Both the position numbers and the translations under genes were made by a program. The notes under the pieces were generated by a model. It saw only the letters and a list, made by a program, of their open reading frames with translations. It did no database searches and had not been told where the DNA came from. A stretch of 64,000 nucleotides of DNA from contig NZ_CP027668.1 of assembly GCF_003008515.1 (NCBI RefSeq), positions 984,001 through 1,048,000 on the forward strand, given 5' to 3'. Each line of letters starts with the position of its first letter. Position 1 is the stretch's first letter. Below, in pieces: positions 9,266 to 17,493 of the stretch. The DNA comes from Phreatobacter cathodiphilus. GTDB taxonomy: Bacteria > Pseudomonadota > Alphaproteobacteria > Rhizobiales > Phreatobacteraceae.

Positions 9266-9481
9266 TCAGCCCTGGCGGCTCGACACCGGGCAGGTGTTCA
9301 TGCCGAAGAGCGTATAGGCCGGGCACCAGCCGAGCGCGGCGGTGGCGAGCGGCACGATGCCGATCCAGCCGAGCCAGTTGTAGCCGGTCGCGGGAACGCC
9401 GGTGATGGCGAAGAGCAGAAGGGCGACGCCGGCGACGATGCGCAGGATGCGGTCGACGCCGCCGATATTGGTGCTGAACAT
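9266..9481 (-). CDS. YgaP-like DUF2892 inner-membrane protein
   Basis: Small 71-aa membrane protein with the DUF2892 pattern: NIGGVDRILRIVAGVALLL, a second hydrophobic helix, then LGWCPAYTLFGMNTCP, whose two Cys residues are typical of the family. Two transmembrane helices are evident. In other proteobacteria the family is linked to rhodanese and Crp/Fnr regulators; here a Crp/Fnr gene lies immediately upstream on the same strand (85-bp gap), so the pair probably forms a small redox or sulfur-response operon. Function is not known. Confidence 0.87.
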   Translation of the reverse strand: MFSTNIGGVDRILRIVAGVALLLFAITGVPATGYNWLGWIGIVPLATAALGWCPAYTLFGMNTCPVSSRQG

Positions 9482-9565
9482 GGGAGCCTCCGTCAGGGCG
9501 CCGGCGGAAGGCCGGTGCCGATGGATGCAGTGGACGCTCTTTCCCCGGCCTTGTCGGTGACCTGG

Positions 9566-10252
9566 TCACACGGATCGGGCGAGCCGCGCGAGCCTGTCCG
9601 GAGCGGTGATCCGGATCATGCCGCGACCCAGCCCCACGAGGCCGTCCTGCTCCAGCGCCTTGAGCGCCCGGCTCACCACCTCGCGCGCCGATCCGAGTTC
9701 GACGGCGAGGTCGTGATGGGTCGCGGTGACGGCACCGTCCACCGCCCGTTCGACCAGCGCTTCGGCCAGCCGCCTGTCGAGGCGGCGGAAGGCCAGCTCC
9801 TCGAAGGTCATGATGAGATCGGTCACCCGCGTCGCATAGCTCTCCAGCACGGCCTTGCGGAAGGCCGACGACGTGCCGAGGAGGTCGTGGAACAGTCCTG
9901 CGGGAATCGCCAGGGCGGTGACCACGCTTTCGCACAGGGCCTCCGCCGAATAGGGCTCGTGCTTGAGCAGGCAGGAGGTGGTCAGCACGCAGCTTTCCCC
10001 GCTGGCGACGCGGTAGAGGACGATCTCCCGGCCGGATTCGGCGACGATCTGCACGCGCACGCAGCCTTCGATGACGATGAGATAGGCCTCGCAGGGTGCG
10101 CCCGCCACGAAGGGATGCGAGTCCTTCGGCAGTTGGACCACGCGGGCGCGCCGCGCCACCTGCTCGCGGGCCTCTGCGTCGAGACCGGCGAAGTCGGCGA
10201 TACGGTCGATCCCCGCCTCCGCGGCGGCCGCAGGGTTGGCTCGGTGATCCAT
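9566..10252 (-). CDS. Crp/Fnr family transcriptional regulator
   Basis: 228-aa regulator with an N-terminal cyclic-nucleotide-binding-type beta barrel (about residues 25-130) and a C-terminal winged helix with recognition segment VELGSAREVVSRALKALEQDGLV. Start at ATG 10252 (MDHRANP), with AAGG 7 bases upstream; earlier in-frame ATGs would add a low-complexity tail. The N-terminal four-Cys iron-sulfur arrangement of FNR is absent. Two Cys residues in the barrel (ESCVLTTSCLL) could be redox-active. It probably regulates the DUF2892 gene behind it, and perhaps the divergent FAD monooxygenase 116 bp away. Confidence 0.9.
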   Translation of the reverse strand: MDHRANPAAAAEAGIDRIADFAGLDAEAREQVARRARVVQLPKDSHPFVAGAPCEAYLIVIEGCVRVQIVAESGREIVLYRVASGESCVLTTSCLLKHEPYSAEALCESVVTALAIPAGLFHDLLGTSSAFRKAVLESYATRVTDLIMTFEELAFRRLDRRLAEALVERAVDGAVTATHHDLAVELGSAREVVSRALKALEQDGLVGLGRGMIRITAPDRLARLARSV

Positions 10253-10368
10253 GGAGCGACCTTCAGCCATCGCCGCCGCCGGTTCAAGCGGTGGCTTGAC
10301 ACCCATGGCGCCGCCCGGTCCCCTGCCGGCAGAAGCCGCGACCAACGCGGCGGGAAGGAAACGCAGCC

Positions 10369-12054
10369 GTGAGACCCGAGGGCAGGGGGCCGCTGGACTC
10401 CCTCTATTTCACCTATCCGCATTTCGCCGCCGCGCGCGCGCCGGAACTCGACGGGGACGCGACGCAGCACCCCGTGGTCATCGTCGGCGCCGGGCCCATC
10501 GGCATGACCGCCGCCCTGACGCTGGCGCGCTACGGCGTACGTTCCCTCGTCCTCGACGCCAAGCCCACCTTCAACGACGGCAGCCGCGCCACCTGCATCG
10601 CCCGGTCGAGCTTCCACATCCTGGAGCGTGTCGGCGCGGTCGACGCCTTCCTCGCCAAGGCGCTCGGCTGGACGACCGGCCGCAGCTCCTATCGCGGGCG
10701 CGAGATCTACCGCCTCACCATGCCGGACTCCGAGGACGAGAAGTTCCGGCCCATGTACAATCTGCAACAGCAATACACCGAGCAGTTCCTCCATGACGCC
10801 TGCATGGCGAGCGGCCACGTCGCCTTCCGCTGGCAGAGCGAGGTGACCGCGACCGGAAACCGCGCCGACGGCGTCACCCTGACGGTGGAAAGCCCGCACG
10901 GGTCCTATCCGCTCCGCGCGGCTTTCGTGCTCGCCGCCGACGGCGCCCGGAGCGCGCTGCGCGGCCAGCTCGGCCTGCGCCTCAAGGGCGACAACTACGA
11001 GGGGCGCTACGTCATCGCCGACGTGAAGATGGCCTTCGACCACCCGACCGAGCGGCGCGCCCTGTTCGACCCCGCCTCCAACCCCGGCGGCACCGTGCTG
11101 ATGCACAGGCAGCCGGACGACATCTGGCGCGTAGACTACCAACTGCGCCCCGGCGAGAGCCCGGAAGAGGCGGTGCGCGAGGCGACCATCCGCGCCCGCG
11201 TCGGCGCCATCCTGGTCGATCTCGGCCATCGCGGGCCCTGGGAGCTCGAATGGTGGTCGATCTACACCGCCAACACCCTCGCTCTCGACGACTACCGCCA
11301 GGGACGCGTGATCTTCATCGGCGACAGCGCGCATATCGTGCCGATCTTCGGCGTGCGCGGCCTCAACAACGGCCTCGCCGACGCCCACAACATCGGCTGG
11401 AAGCTCGCCTATGTGCTGCGGGGGGAAGCCGGCGAGGCTTTGCTCGACAGCTATTCGCCGGAGCGGCGCGGCGCGACCCTCGACGTCTTCGCCAACGCCA
11501 CCAAGAGCACGCGGTTCATGACGCCGCCGACCCGGGGCCACCGTCTGGTGCGCGAGGCGGTGCTCTCCCTCGCGCTCACCGAGGATTTTGCCAGGGGCTT
11601 CGCCAATCCGCGGCAGATGCAGCCCTATACCTATGCGCAGAGCCCGCTGACGCCCTTCGCCGCCCGCGATGCGGAATTTTCCGCAGGTCCCGTCTCGGGC
11701 GCCGCGCTGGCGAATGTCCGTCTCGGCGACGGCTTCCTCTCCGACCATATCGGCGACGGCTTCAGCGCGCTGATCTTCGTGGACGGCGCCATATCCGACG
11801 ATGTGGCCGCCCTCGTCGCGGCCATGGCCGAGCGAGAGCCGCGCCTGCGCGCCCTCGTCGTCGGCGGCACGCTGGAACACCCCTGCGCGCGGAGCCTTGC
11901 CGATCCCGGCGACCGCCTCGCCAAGGCCTATGGTGCGGCGCCGGGCACGCTCTACGTGATCAGGCCGGACCTGCACGTCGCCGGGCGCTGGCGGCGGGCG
12001 GTGCCCGCGGAAGTCCTCGCAACCCTCGACGCCGGTCTCGGGAGGCCGCAATGA
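10369..12054 (+). CDS. FAD-dependent aromatic monooxygenase (UbiH/MhpA-like)
   Basis: 561-aa class A flavoprotein hydroxylase. It has the dinucleotide fold VVIVGAGPIGMTAALTLARYG, a VLAADGARSALR (DG) motif, and the second FAD motif VIFIGDSAHIVPIFGVRGLNNGLAD; the C-terminal third is the thioredoxin-like domain of phenol-hydroxylase relatives. Such enzymes use NAD(P)H and O2 to hydroxylate an aromatic ring. The GTG start at 10369 has a GGAAGG about 10 bases upstream. The next gene begins inside its stop codon (ATGA), so translation is coupled. The substrate cannot be told. Confidence 0.88.
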   Translation: MRPEGRGPLDSLYFTYPHFAAARAPELDGDATQHPVVIVGAGPIGMTAALTLARYGVRSLVLDAKPTFNDGSRATCIARSSFHILERVGAVDAFLAKALGWTTGRSSYRGREIYRLTMPDSEDEKFRPMYNLQQQYTEQFLHDACMASGHVAFRWQSEVTATGNRADGVTLTVESPHGSYPLRAAFVLAADGARSALRGQLGLRLKGDNYEGRYVIADVKMAFDHPTERRALFDPASNPGGTVLMHRQPDDIWRVDYQLRPGESPEEAVREATIRARVGAILVDLGHRGPWELEWWSIYTANTLALDDYRQGRVIFIGDSAHIVPIFGVRGLNNGLADAHNIGWKLAYVLRGEAGEALLDSYSPERRGATLDVFANATKSTRFMTPPTRGHRLVREAVLSLALTEDFARGFANPRQMQPYTYAQSPLTPFAARDAEFSAGPVSGAALANVRLGDGFLSDHIGDGFSALIFVDGAISDDVAALVAAMAEREPRLRALVVGGTLEHPCARSLADPGDRLAKAYGAAPGTLYVIRPDLHVAGRWRRAVPAEVLATLDAGLGRPQ

Positions 12055-12284
12055 CCGCGCAGAGCATGCCGACGCCGCTTCCCTTCGAGGCCCTGGAGCA
12101 GGTCTATGAGCAACTCGCCGCCGCGCTCGACCGGGCGGGGGAGGCGAACGAGGCGCTGTTCCTGACGAAGCTGGTGATGGTCATGGCCCACCGGGCTGGA
12201 GACGTGCTGGACTTCGAAGCCTGCGTGGCGGTGGCGCAGGGTGACCCTCCCCTCGACGCGCAGGCCGATCCGGCAGCCTGCTGA
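12051..12284 (+). CDS. DUF2783-like small partner of FAD monooxygenase
   Basis: 77-aa helical protein overlapping the monooxygenase stop codon by 4 bp (ATGA). The pattern YEQLAAALDRAG....LFLTKLVMVMAHRAGD resembles DUF2783, a family that in databases is commonly encoded next to FAD-dependent hydroxylases. The coupling suggests a fixed ratio with the enzyme, perhaps as a subunit or chaperone; that is inference. The family call is from memory of the pattern and was not searched. Confidence 0.7.
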   Translation: MTAQSMPTPLPFEALEQVYEQLAAALDRAGEANEALFLTKLVMVMAHRAGDVLDFEACVAVAQGDPPLDAQADPAAC

Positions 12285-12341
12285 CCTGTTTCGGCGCGTC
12301 GCATGATCCGCTTTGCGCTTCTCGCGGCGAAGGGCCTTCCC

Positions 12342-13016
12342 ATGACGATGACGCTCTACTCCGGCCCCCTCAGCATGTTCGGCGCCAAAGCGGAGATTGC
12401 CGCGCGTGAGAAGGCGATCCCCGTCGATCTCGTCATGGTGCCATTCGACATGCAGCGCCTCTACGAGCCAAAGCATCCCGAGGTGGCCCGGATCAATCCG
12501 AAGCGGCAGGTGCCCGTCCTCGTCGACGGGCCGGTCGAGATCTTCGATTCGACCCAGATCTTCGAATATCTGGAGCATCTGCGCCCTGAGCCGCCGCTCT
12601 GGCCGGAACCGCCCGCGGACCGCGCCCGGGCGCGGCTGATCGAGCATCTCTCGGACGAGGTCTATTTTCCGTCAGTGATCCGCCTGATGAGCCTGCAGGA
12701 CCGGCCGCACGACCCCGCCGCACTGGCTGGGCGGGAGGCCGCCGCCGCCGTCTGCCGACGGTTCGAGGATATGATCGATCACCATGACTATCTCGCCGGC
12801 GCCTATTCCTATGCCGACATCGCCTTCTTCATGGCGCAGCTGTTCGGCGAGCGGATGGGGGCGAGGCTCGCGGACGACACGCCGCGCCTCATGGCCTGGC
12901 GTCGGCGCATGGCCCGCCGGCCCGCCGTTCGCGCCGTGGTCGGCCCGATGCTCGGCTATCTGAGAGGGCAAGGGCGTCCCATCCCGGAGCCGTTCCAGGC
13001 CATCGCCACGGACTGA
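12342..13016 (+). CDS. Glutathione S-transferase family protein
   Basis: 224-aa cytosolic GST-like protein. The N-terminal thioredoxin-fold domain starts MTLYSGPLSMFGAKAEIAAREK and has the cis-proline segment RQVPVLVDG followed by EIFDSTQIFEYLE (glutathione gamma-Glu binding Asp-Ser/Thr). The C-terminal all-helical domain contains YSYADIAFFMAQ, matching the usual ADI capping motif. ATG 12342 has AAGGG 7 bases upstream; an upstream ATG at 12303 lacks a site. Probably a detoxification or dehalogenation-type enzyme; the exact class is unclear. Convergent with rlmE. Confidence 0.87.
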   Translation: MTMTLYSGPLSMFGAKAEIAAREKAIPVDLVMVPFDMQRLYEPKHPEVARINPKRQVPVLVDGPVEIFDSTQIFEYLEHLRPEPPLWPEPPADRARARLIEHLSDEVYFPSVIRLMSLQDRPHDPAALAGREAAAAVCRRFEDMIDHHDYLAGAYSYADIAFFMAQLFGERMGARLADDTPRLMAWRRRMARRPAVRAVVGPMLGYLRGQGRPIPEPFQAIATD

Positions 13017-13028
13017 CGCGGCGGTCCG

Positions 13029-13748
13029 TCAGCCGTCCGTCGCGTTGCCTTCTGTCGGTCCCTGGCCGCGGCCCCGGAACCCCATGGCGAGCACGTAGAG
13101 TTCCTTCGAATCGGCCCGGCTCGCCTGGGGCTTGATGTGCTTCACCGTGGCGAAATCGCGCTTGAGGTCCCCGAGGAGGTCGCCCTCGGTCCCGCCCTGC
13201 AGCACCTTGCAGAGGAAGTGGCCGCCGGGCGCCAGCACCTCGCGGGCGAACTGGATGGCGAGCTCGGCGAGATAGATGATCTTGATCTGGTCGGTCTTGC
13301 GGTGCCCCGTGGCGTTCGCCGCCATGTCGGAGAGCACCACGTCCGCCTCGCCGCCGAGCATCTCCTTCAGCCTGTCCGGCGCGTCGTCGGCGGTGAAGTC
13401 GCCCTTCATGAAGGCGACGCCCGGCACGGGGTCGATGTCGAGGAGATCGATGCCGACGATCTTGCCGCGGCCCTGGTCGAGGCCGATGCGCTTGGCCGCC
13501 ACCTGCAGCCAGCCGCCGGGCGCGGCGCCGAGGTCGACGATGCGCTGGCCGGGTTTCAGGATCTTCGCCCTGTCGTCGATCTCGATCAGCTTGAAGGCGG
13601 CTCGCGAGCGCCAGCCCTCGCGCTTGGCGCGGGCGACATAGGGATCGTTGAGCTGGCGCTCCAGCCATTTCTGCTGGCTGGTGGTGCGCTTCTTGGCGGT
13701 CTTCAGGCGCACCGCTAGCTGGCGGCCGCCCCCGGTCTTCGTCGTCAT
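13029..13748 (-). CDS. rlmE: 23S rRNA (uridine2552-2'-O)-methyltransferase RlmE
   Basis: 239-aa SAM-dependent methyltransferase of the RrmJ/FtsJ family that methylates U2552 in the A loop of 23S rRNA on the assembled 50S subunit. The SAM motif is IVDLGAAPGGWLQVAA, and the K-D-K-E set appears as RSRAAFKLIEID, LSDMAANATG, CKVLQGG and SKELYVLA. The N-terminal extension rich in K and R is normal for alphaproteobacteria. ATG 13748 lies inside the 3' end of the ppx gene (4-bp overlap), the same order as in many Hyphomicrobiales. Confidence 0.95.
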   Translation of the reverse strand: MTTKTGGGRQLAVRLKTAKKRTTSQQKWLERQLNDPYVARAKREGWRSRAAFKLIEIDDRAKILKPGQRIVDLGAAPGGWLQVAAKRIGLDQGRGKIVGIDLLDIDPVPGVAFMKGDFTADDAPDRLKEMLGGEADVVLSDMAANATGHRKTDQIKIIYLAELAIQFAREVLAPGGHFLCKVLQGGTEGDLLGDLKRDFATVKHIKPQASRADSKELYVLAMGFRGRGQGPTEGNATDG

Positions 13749-14875
13749 CGGCCGCCTCCCGCTCCGCTGGGCCCCGGTTCCTGACGGTGGTGGAAGGGCC
13801 GCCGCCAGACGCCGTCCTGCCGCATCAGGCTGACGAGGATGCCCTCGCGCAGGCCCCTGTCGGCCACCCGAAGCCGCTGGCAGGGGAAGTGCCGCCGCAT
13901 GCCCTCGAGGATGGCGCAGCCGGCGAGGACGAGGTCGGCCCGCTCCGCGCCGATGCAGGGATGGGCGATGCGGTCCTCGTAGGACATGTCGAGGAGCTGG
14001 TCGAGGATGACGTCCACCTCGCCGGCGCCGAGCCAGGCCCCGTCGACGCGGCGCCGGTCGTATTTCGGCAGGCCGAGATGGACGCCCGCCAGGGTCGTCA
14101 CCGTGCCCGACGTGCCGAGCATGTGCAGGTGCTCGATCTGCGACTGGATCGCCTTGCGGTGGGCGAAGGGCTCGACCATGGCGGCGACCTCGTCGACCAT
14201 GCGCTCGAAGCTCTCGCGCGTCACGTGCTTGCCGTCGTGCCGCTCGGCGAGCGTCACCACGCCGACGGGGAGCGAAGTCCAGCCGAGGATCTCCGCCGTC
14301 GGCGGTCCGCCCTGGCGGCCGGGGCCGCGCGGCAGCAGCCAGACGATCTCGGAGGAGCCGCCGCCGATGTCGAAGAGGATGACGCCGCGGGAGCGCGGAT
14401 CGGCGAGGGGCACGCAGCCCTGGGCGGCGAGCTGCGCCTCGGTGCGCCGGTCCACCACCTCGAGCGCCAGCCCGGTCTCGGCCTTGACGCGGGCGATGAA
14501 GGCGTCGCCGTTGGTCGCCTGGCGGCAGGCTTCCGTTGCGATCAGGCGGGCGCGTGCCACCTGCCGGTCGCGCAGCTTCATGCGGCAGACCTTCAGGGCC
14601 TCCACGGCGCGGTCCATCGCCGCCTCGCTCAGGCGGCCGGTCTGCGCCAGGCCCTCGCCGAGGCGCACGATTCGCGAGAAGGCGTCGACGACGCGGAAGC
14701 TCGCGCCCTCGGGCTTGGCCACCAGCAGGCGGCAATTGTTGGTTCCGAGATCCAGCGCGGCATAGAGCCTGCGCGGCCGGTGCGGCTGGGGGGAACGGGA
14801 TGCGCCCGCCTGCCCCTCCTCCGCCGGACGCACGCCCGAATCTCCCGGCGAACCGCGGGGCGGCTCGTGGGTCAT
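13745..14875 (-). CDS. Ppx/GppA family exopolyphosphatase / pppGpp phosphatase
   Basis: 376-aa protein of the actin-like ATPase fold. Phosphate-binding motifs are ALDLGTNNCRLLVA near residue 39 and LFDIGGGSSEIVWL near residue 165. It is a shorter Ppx/GppA without the C-terminal HD domain of E. coli Ppx, the usual alphaproteobacterial form. Expected reactions are hydrolysis of terminal phosphate from polyphosphate and/or pppGpp. The first 35 residues are Pro/Arg-rich and probably disordered. It overlaps rlmE by 4 bp, so the two are co-translated. Confidence 0.9.
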   Translation of the reverse strand: MTHEPPRGSPGDSGVRPAEEGQAGASRSPQPHRPRRLYAALDLGTNNCRLLVAKPEGASFRVVDAFSRIVRLGEGLAQTGRLSEAAMDRAVEALKVCRMKLRDRQVARARLIATEACRQATNGDAFIARVKAETGLALEVVDRRTEAQLAAQGCVPLADPRSRGVILFDIGGGSSEIVWLLPRGPGRQGGPPTAEILGWTSLPVGVVTLAERHDGKHVTRESFERMVDEVAAMVEPFAHRKAIQSQIEHLHMLGTSGTVTTLAGVHLGLPKYDRRRVDGAWLGAGEVDVILDQLLDMSYEDRIAHPCIGAERADLVLAGCAILEGMRRHFPCQRLRVADRGLREGILVSLMRQDGVWRRPFHHRQEPGPSGAGGGR

Positions 14876-15087
14876 GGCGACCTTTCCCGCCGGGTGCCGG
14901 AACGCGCGAGCGCTCGACGGACGACCGGCTGATCTGTTCAGTTGGCCCCGAGTGTATCAGGGAGCAGGCCTGCTGCAAGCCTTCCGCTACCGGCCGACAA
15001 AAGCCTGCGGCCCGGGGCTTGAACAGCCCGGCGCAATCGACTATGACCGCGCCTCGCACGGCATCGCGCCCCCCCGGGGAGCGCTGC

Positions 15088-15161
15088 TGGGGGATAGTTC
15101 AACGGTAGAACATCGGACTCTGACTCCGAGAATCTTGGTTCGAATCCAGGTCCCCCAGCCA
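15088..15161 (+). tRNA. tRNA-Gln (anticodon CTG)
   Basis: Complete cloverleaf of 74 bases including an encoded CCA. The acceptor stem pairs TGGGGGA (15088-15094) with TCCCCCA (15151-15157). The D arm is GTTC/GAAC. The anticodon stem TCGGA/TCCGA encloses the loop CTCTGAC with anticodon CTG. The T arm is CTTGG-TTCGAAT-CCAGG. It decodes CAG, the main glutamine codon in this high-GC genome. Confidence 0.96.
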
Positions 15162-15163
15162 CC

Positions 15164-15181
15164 GCCGTCTCAAGTGACGGC
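15164..15181 (+). terminator. Short hairpin after tRNA-Gln
   Basis: GCCGTC and GACGGC form a 6-bp stem with a 6-base loop, starting three bases after the tRNA 3' end. It is followed by TTCATCG rather than a true T run, so this is a weak terminator or processing-site candidate. Confidence 0.35.
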
Positions 15182-15577
15182 TTCATCGAGCGTTTCAGCC
15201 CCTCCTCGCGGCTAACGGACTTTTTCGTGCGCTCGATGGTCCCGCAACGCTGCCACATCACCCGGAGGAGTTATCGACCGTGGGAGAGGTCGACGTCCCC
15301 CCGTTAGGCCGAAGAGCGACCGGGCCGGCGTCAGTTCTGCGCCGGCGACGCGGACATCCCCAAGCGATCGCAGGCGAATGGCGATGTGGGCGGGCCCGCC
15401 CGCGGGTGCACCGATCGGACAGCGGGAGATCTGCTCGGATACCCGTGCGATTGCGACAGACGATCGGCGCCCTCGGGCGGCGCTGCCAGCGCGAGTCAGG
15501 TCGAAGACGGCCAAGAAATACCTCTTGCGTCTCGGTGGGGACCTTTTTACGCTTCATTACGCTAGGGGAGGCGCGAA
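15182..15577. other. Intergenic region without a convincing gene
   Basis: About 400 bases between tRNA-Gln and the first VHL-like gene. Open frames exist on both strands, but they are Arg/Pro-rich, lack ribosome sites and look like chance frames in GC-rich DNA. Base composition falls toward the 3' end (T-rich CCTTTTTACGCTTCATTACGC near 15540-15562), where the promoter and the GGGAGG ribosome site of the next gene lie. No direct repeat of the tRNA end was seen. Confidence 0.6.
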
Positions 15578-15946
15578 ATGAAAGCTTACACCGTCGTATT
15601 GGCCTTCTGCGCTGCGTTGATCGTAAGCAATGTGCCATCTTCCACTCAGGCGCAGCAGCGTCAGCCTGAACCTCCGATCGCGGGACCGGGCTGCCCGAGA
15701 GCAGGCACGAAATCCCCCCGCAGCTCGCAGCGCGTTCCTGTGACCTTCTTCAATGGCCAGCACCGTGAAGCGCACCTCTACTGGGTCGATTTCAACGGCA
15801 ACTCGGTATTCTATGCGAAGATCAACCGGGGCCAACAGTATCAGGTGAACTCGTTTGCGGGGCATGTGTGGGTTGCGCTCAACGAGCGCGGCCGCTGCGT
15901 CTCCACCTTCGCCGTGTCCCCGGCTGGCGGCACCATCGGTCTTTGA
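15578..15946 (+). CDS. Secreted small protein with VHL beta-domain-like fold
   Basis: 122 aa. The signal peptide (1-26) ends in the cleavage-like site TQAQQ. Residues about 52-105 match the beta domain of von Hippel-Lindau protein: VPVTFFNG....LYWVDFNGN, Y.KINRGQQY, then NSFAGHVWVAL, corresponding to VHL motifs V-F-N, WLNFDG, Y..L.PG and SYRGHLWLF. Two Cys residues flank the domain (Cys39, Cys107) and may form a disulfide. ATG 15578 follows GGGAGG. It is the first of two tandem genes with the same domain. The likely location is periplasm or outside the cell; the role is unknown. Confidence 0.8.
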   Translation: MKAYTVVLAFCAALIVSNVPSSTQAQQRQPEPPIAGPGCPRAGTKSPRSSQRVPVTFFNGQHREAHLYWVDFNGNSVFYAKINRGQQYQVNSFAGHVWVALNERGRCVSTFAVSPAGGTIGL

Positions 15947-16026
15947 GTGAAGCCGGACCGCGGCTGGCCTGAGCCCAGCACCGGATTCTGCCTTCTCCCT
16001 CACTCAACTCCCATGGGAGGGCCTCG

Positions 16027-17409
16027 ATGAAGCTCGCATGCGGCATTCTCGGCGCTGGGTTGATCGCGTTCTGCGCATCCGCCGACGCTCAATCGACGCT
16101 GTCACCGACATTCGAGGCGTGCCAGCCGACGGGATCCGTGAGAACCGAGCAGGACGGGCGGCCAACCCGCATCACGTTCCGGGCAGATCGAACCGTCAAC
16201 GGCGCGCTCAACCTGTTCTGGATCGACCACAGCGGGGAGGCGAAGCCCTATGGCCGGTTGGCTCCGGGCCAGTCGATCGAGATCAATACCTACCTCGGCC
16301 ATATGTGGATGGCCACGGATGGCAGCAGCTGCGCCTATCAGCAGGTCGAGGCGGGCGCGCGATCCATTACCTTCGTCGTCGACGCGACGTCGGCGACCAC
16401 GCCCGCTCCCGCGACGAGCCGGCCGCAACAACGTCTGGCCGTTCCGTCGATCGTGCAGCCGGGCGGTGGCAAGAACTCCTACGGCGGCTACGATATCGTG
16501 GGGCCCAATCAGTCCGGCGAACGCCCTTATGCCCCCGTGCGCGATTGGGGGGTCAACGCCTCCTGGGTCGGCGGCGCCTTCGCCTACTGCGCCGCCGAGG
16601 CACAGCCGGGCGGCCGGGTGCTTCGGATCGGCTACGACTCCGGTCAATGGCAGCTCGCCGTTCAGGCAGAAGCCGATCCCGACTGGTCGGGCACGCTCGA
16701 TATCGATGGCCGCCAGGTGTCGGTGAGCGGGGCGGCCGTGGACGGCTGGGCGATCGCCTGGCTTCAACGCGAAGACCTGAGCCGTCTCGGGCAGGGGCAG
16801 CAGGCCAACCTCAGTGTCGGCCGCGCCTATCATGATTTCCCGCTGACCGGAATGGCCGCTGCGATCACGAAGGTCGAGGAATGCGTGCAGCGACGGGGTG
16901 TCGTCACGTCTGCAAATCCCCGTCCTCCCGGCCAGGCCACGACGCCACCCCCCGTGCCGTCCCAGTTTGCGGGCGTAGGGCCGGGGCCCGATGAGCTGGT
17001 CGCGGCCATGTTCCGGGACAGGGACGTCGACTCGCAGAACAATGCCACACGCCTGCGCTACTACGAGCGCTATCTGTCGCGCCGTCTCAATCGACTGATC
17101 GCAGAGGACTTTGCCCGGAGCGCTCGTGACAGAGAGCCAGGCCGGCTCGACTTCAGCCTTCTCAGCGGAATGCAGGACGCGCTTGAGCGGACCGGCGTCC
17201 AGTTGACGCCAGCTGCCATTCAGGGCGATCGCGCAACGATCACTGGAACGGTTATGTGGCAGTTTGGCAGTGGCCGTGACCGACAGACTGGGCGCTACCG
17301 GCTGCGGTTCCAACTGGAGCAGGGCGATCGCGGCTGGCGGGTGATCGATATCGGATACCTCCAGGATGACGGCTCCTTGCGGTCGTTGTTGCGGATGCTT
17401 GGCGGCTGA
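16027..17409 (+). CDS. Secreted VHL-beta-domain protein with extra C-terminal domains
   Basis: 460 aa with a signal peptide (1-21, ending SADAQ). The VHL beta-like domain spans about 47-110 (ITFRADRTV, NLFWIDHSGE, PYGRLAPGQS, INTYLGHMWMA). A Pro/Thr-rich linker follows, then a middle beta-rich domain about 170-285 (WVGGAFAYCAAE...VEECVQRRG) and a C-terminal domain about 325-458 resembling DUF3828/NTF2-like folds (LLSGMQDALER, GWRVIDIGYLQDDGSLRSLL). ATG 16027 is preceded by GGGAGG. It is co-directional with the smaller VHL-like gene (80-bp gap), probably one operon. No enzyme motif is seen; a binding or envelope role is likely. Confidence 0.78.
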   Translation: MKLACGILGAGLIAFCASADAQSTLSPTFEACQPTGSVRTEQDGRPTRITFRADRTVNGALNLFWIDHSGEAKPYGRLAPGQSIEINTYLGHMWMATDGSSCAYQQVEAGARSITFVVDATSATTPAPATSRPQQRLAVPSIVQPGGGKNSYGGYDIVGPNQSGERPYAPVRDWGVNASWVGGAFAYCAAEAQPGGRVLRIGYDSGQWQLAVQAEADPDWSGTLDIDGRQVSVSGAAVDGWAIAWLQREDLSRLGQGQQANLSVGRAYHDFPLTGMAAAITKVEECVQRRGVVTSANPRPPGQATTPPPVPSQFAGVGPGPDELVAAMFRDRDVDSQNNATRLRYYERYLSRRLNRLIAEDFARSARDREPGRLDFSLLSGMQDALERTGVQLTPAAIQGDRATITGTVMWQFGSGRDRQTGRYRLRFQLEQGDRGWRVIDIGYLQDDGSLRSLLRMLGG

Positions 17410-17421
17410 CACGGAATTCCT

Positions 17422-17445
17422 CGCGGCCTGCAGGCCGAAGCCGCG
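17422..17445. terminator. Hairpin after VHL-like gene
   Basis: CGCGGC pairs with GCCGCG across a 12-base loop that is itself partly self-complementary (CGGCCTGCAGGCCG is a perfect palindrome). It sits between the convergent genes ending at 17409 and 17494. There is no T run. Confidence 0.35.
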
Positions 17446-17493
17446 GGCCGAACTTGACCGGCAGGACGCTGCATGGGCCTCCGCTCTTCGCCG

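Noticed and set aside
15088-15577. tRNA-Gln as an integration site for an island
   Set aside because: No integrase and no direct repeat of the tRNA 3' end was seen downstream in the window.
15280-15669. 129-aa plus-strand frame after tRNA-Gln
   Set aside because: No ribosome site, Arg-rich, overlaps the start of the VHL-like gene in another frame; kept only as intergenic.
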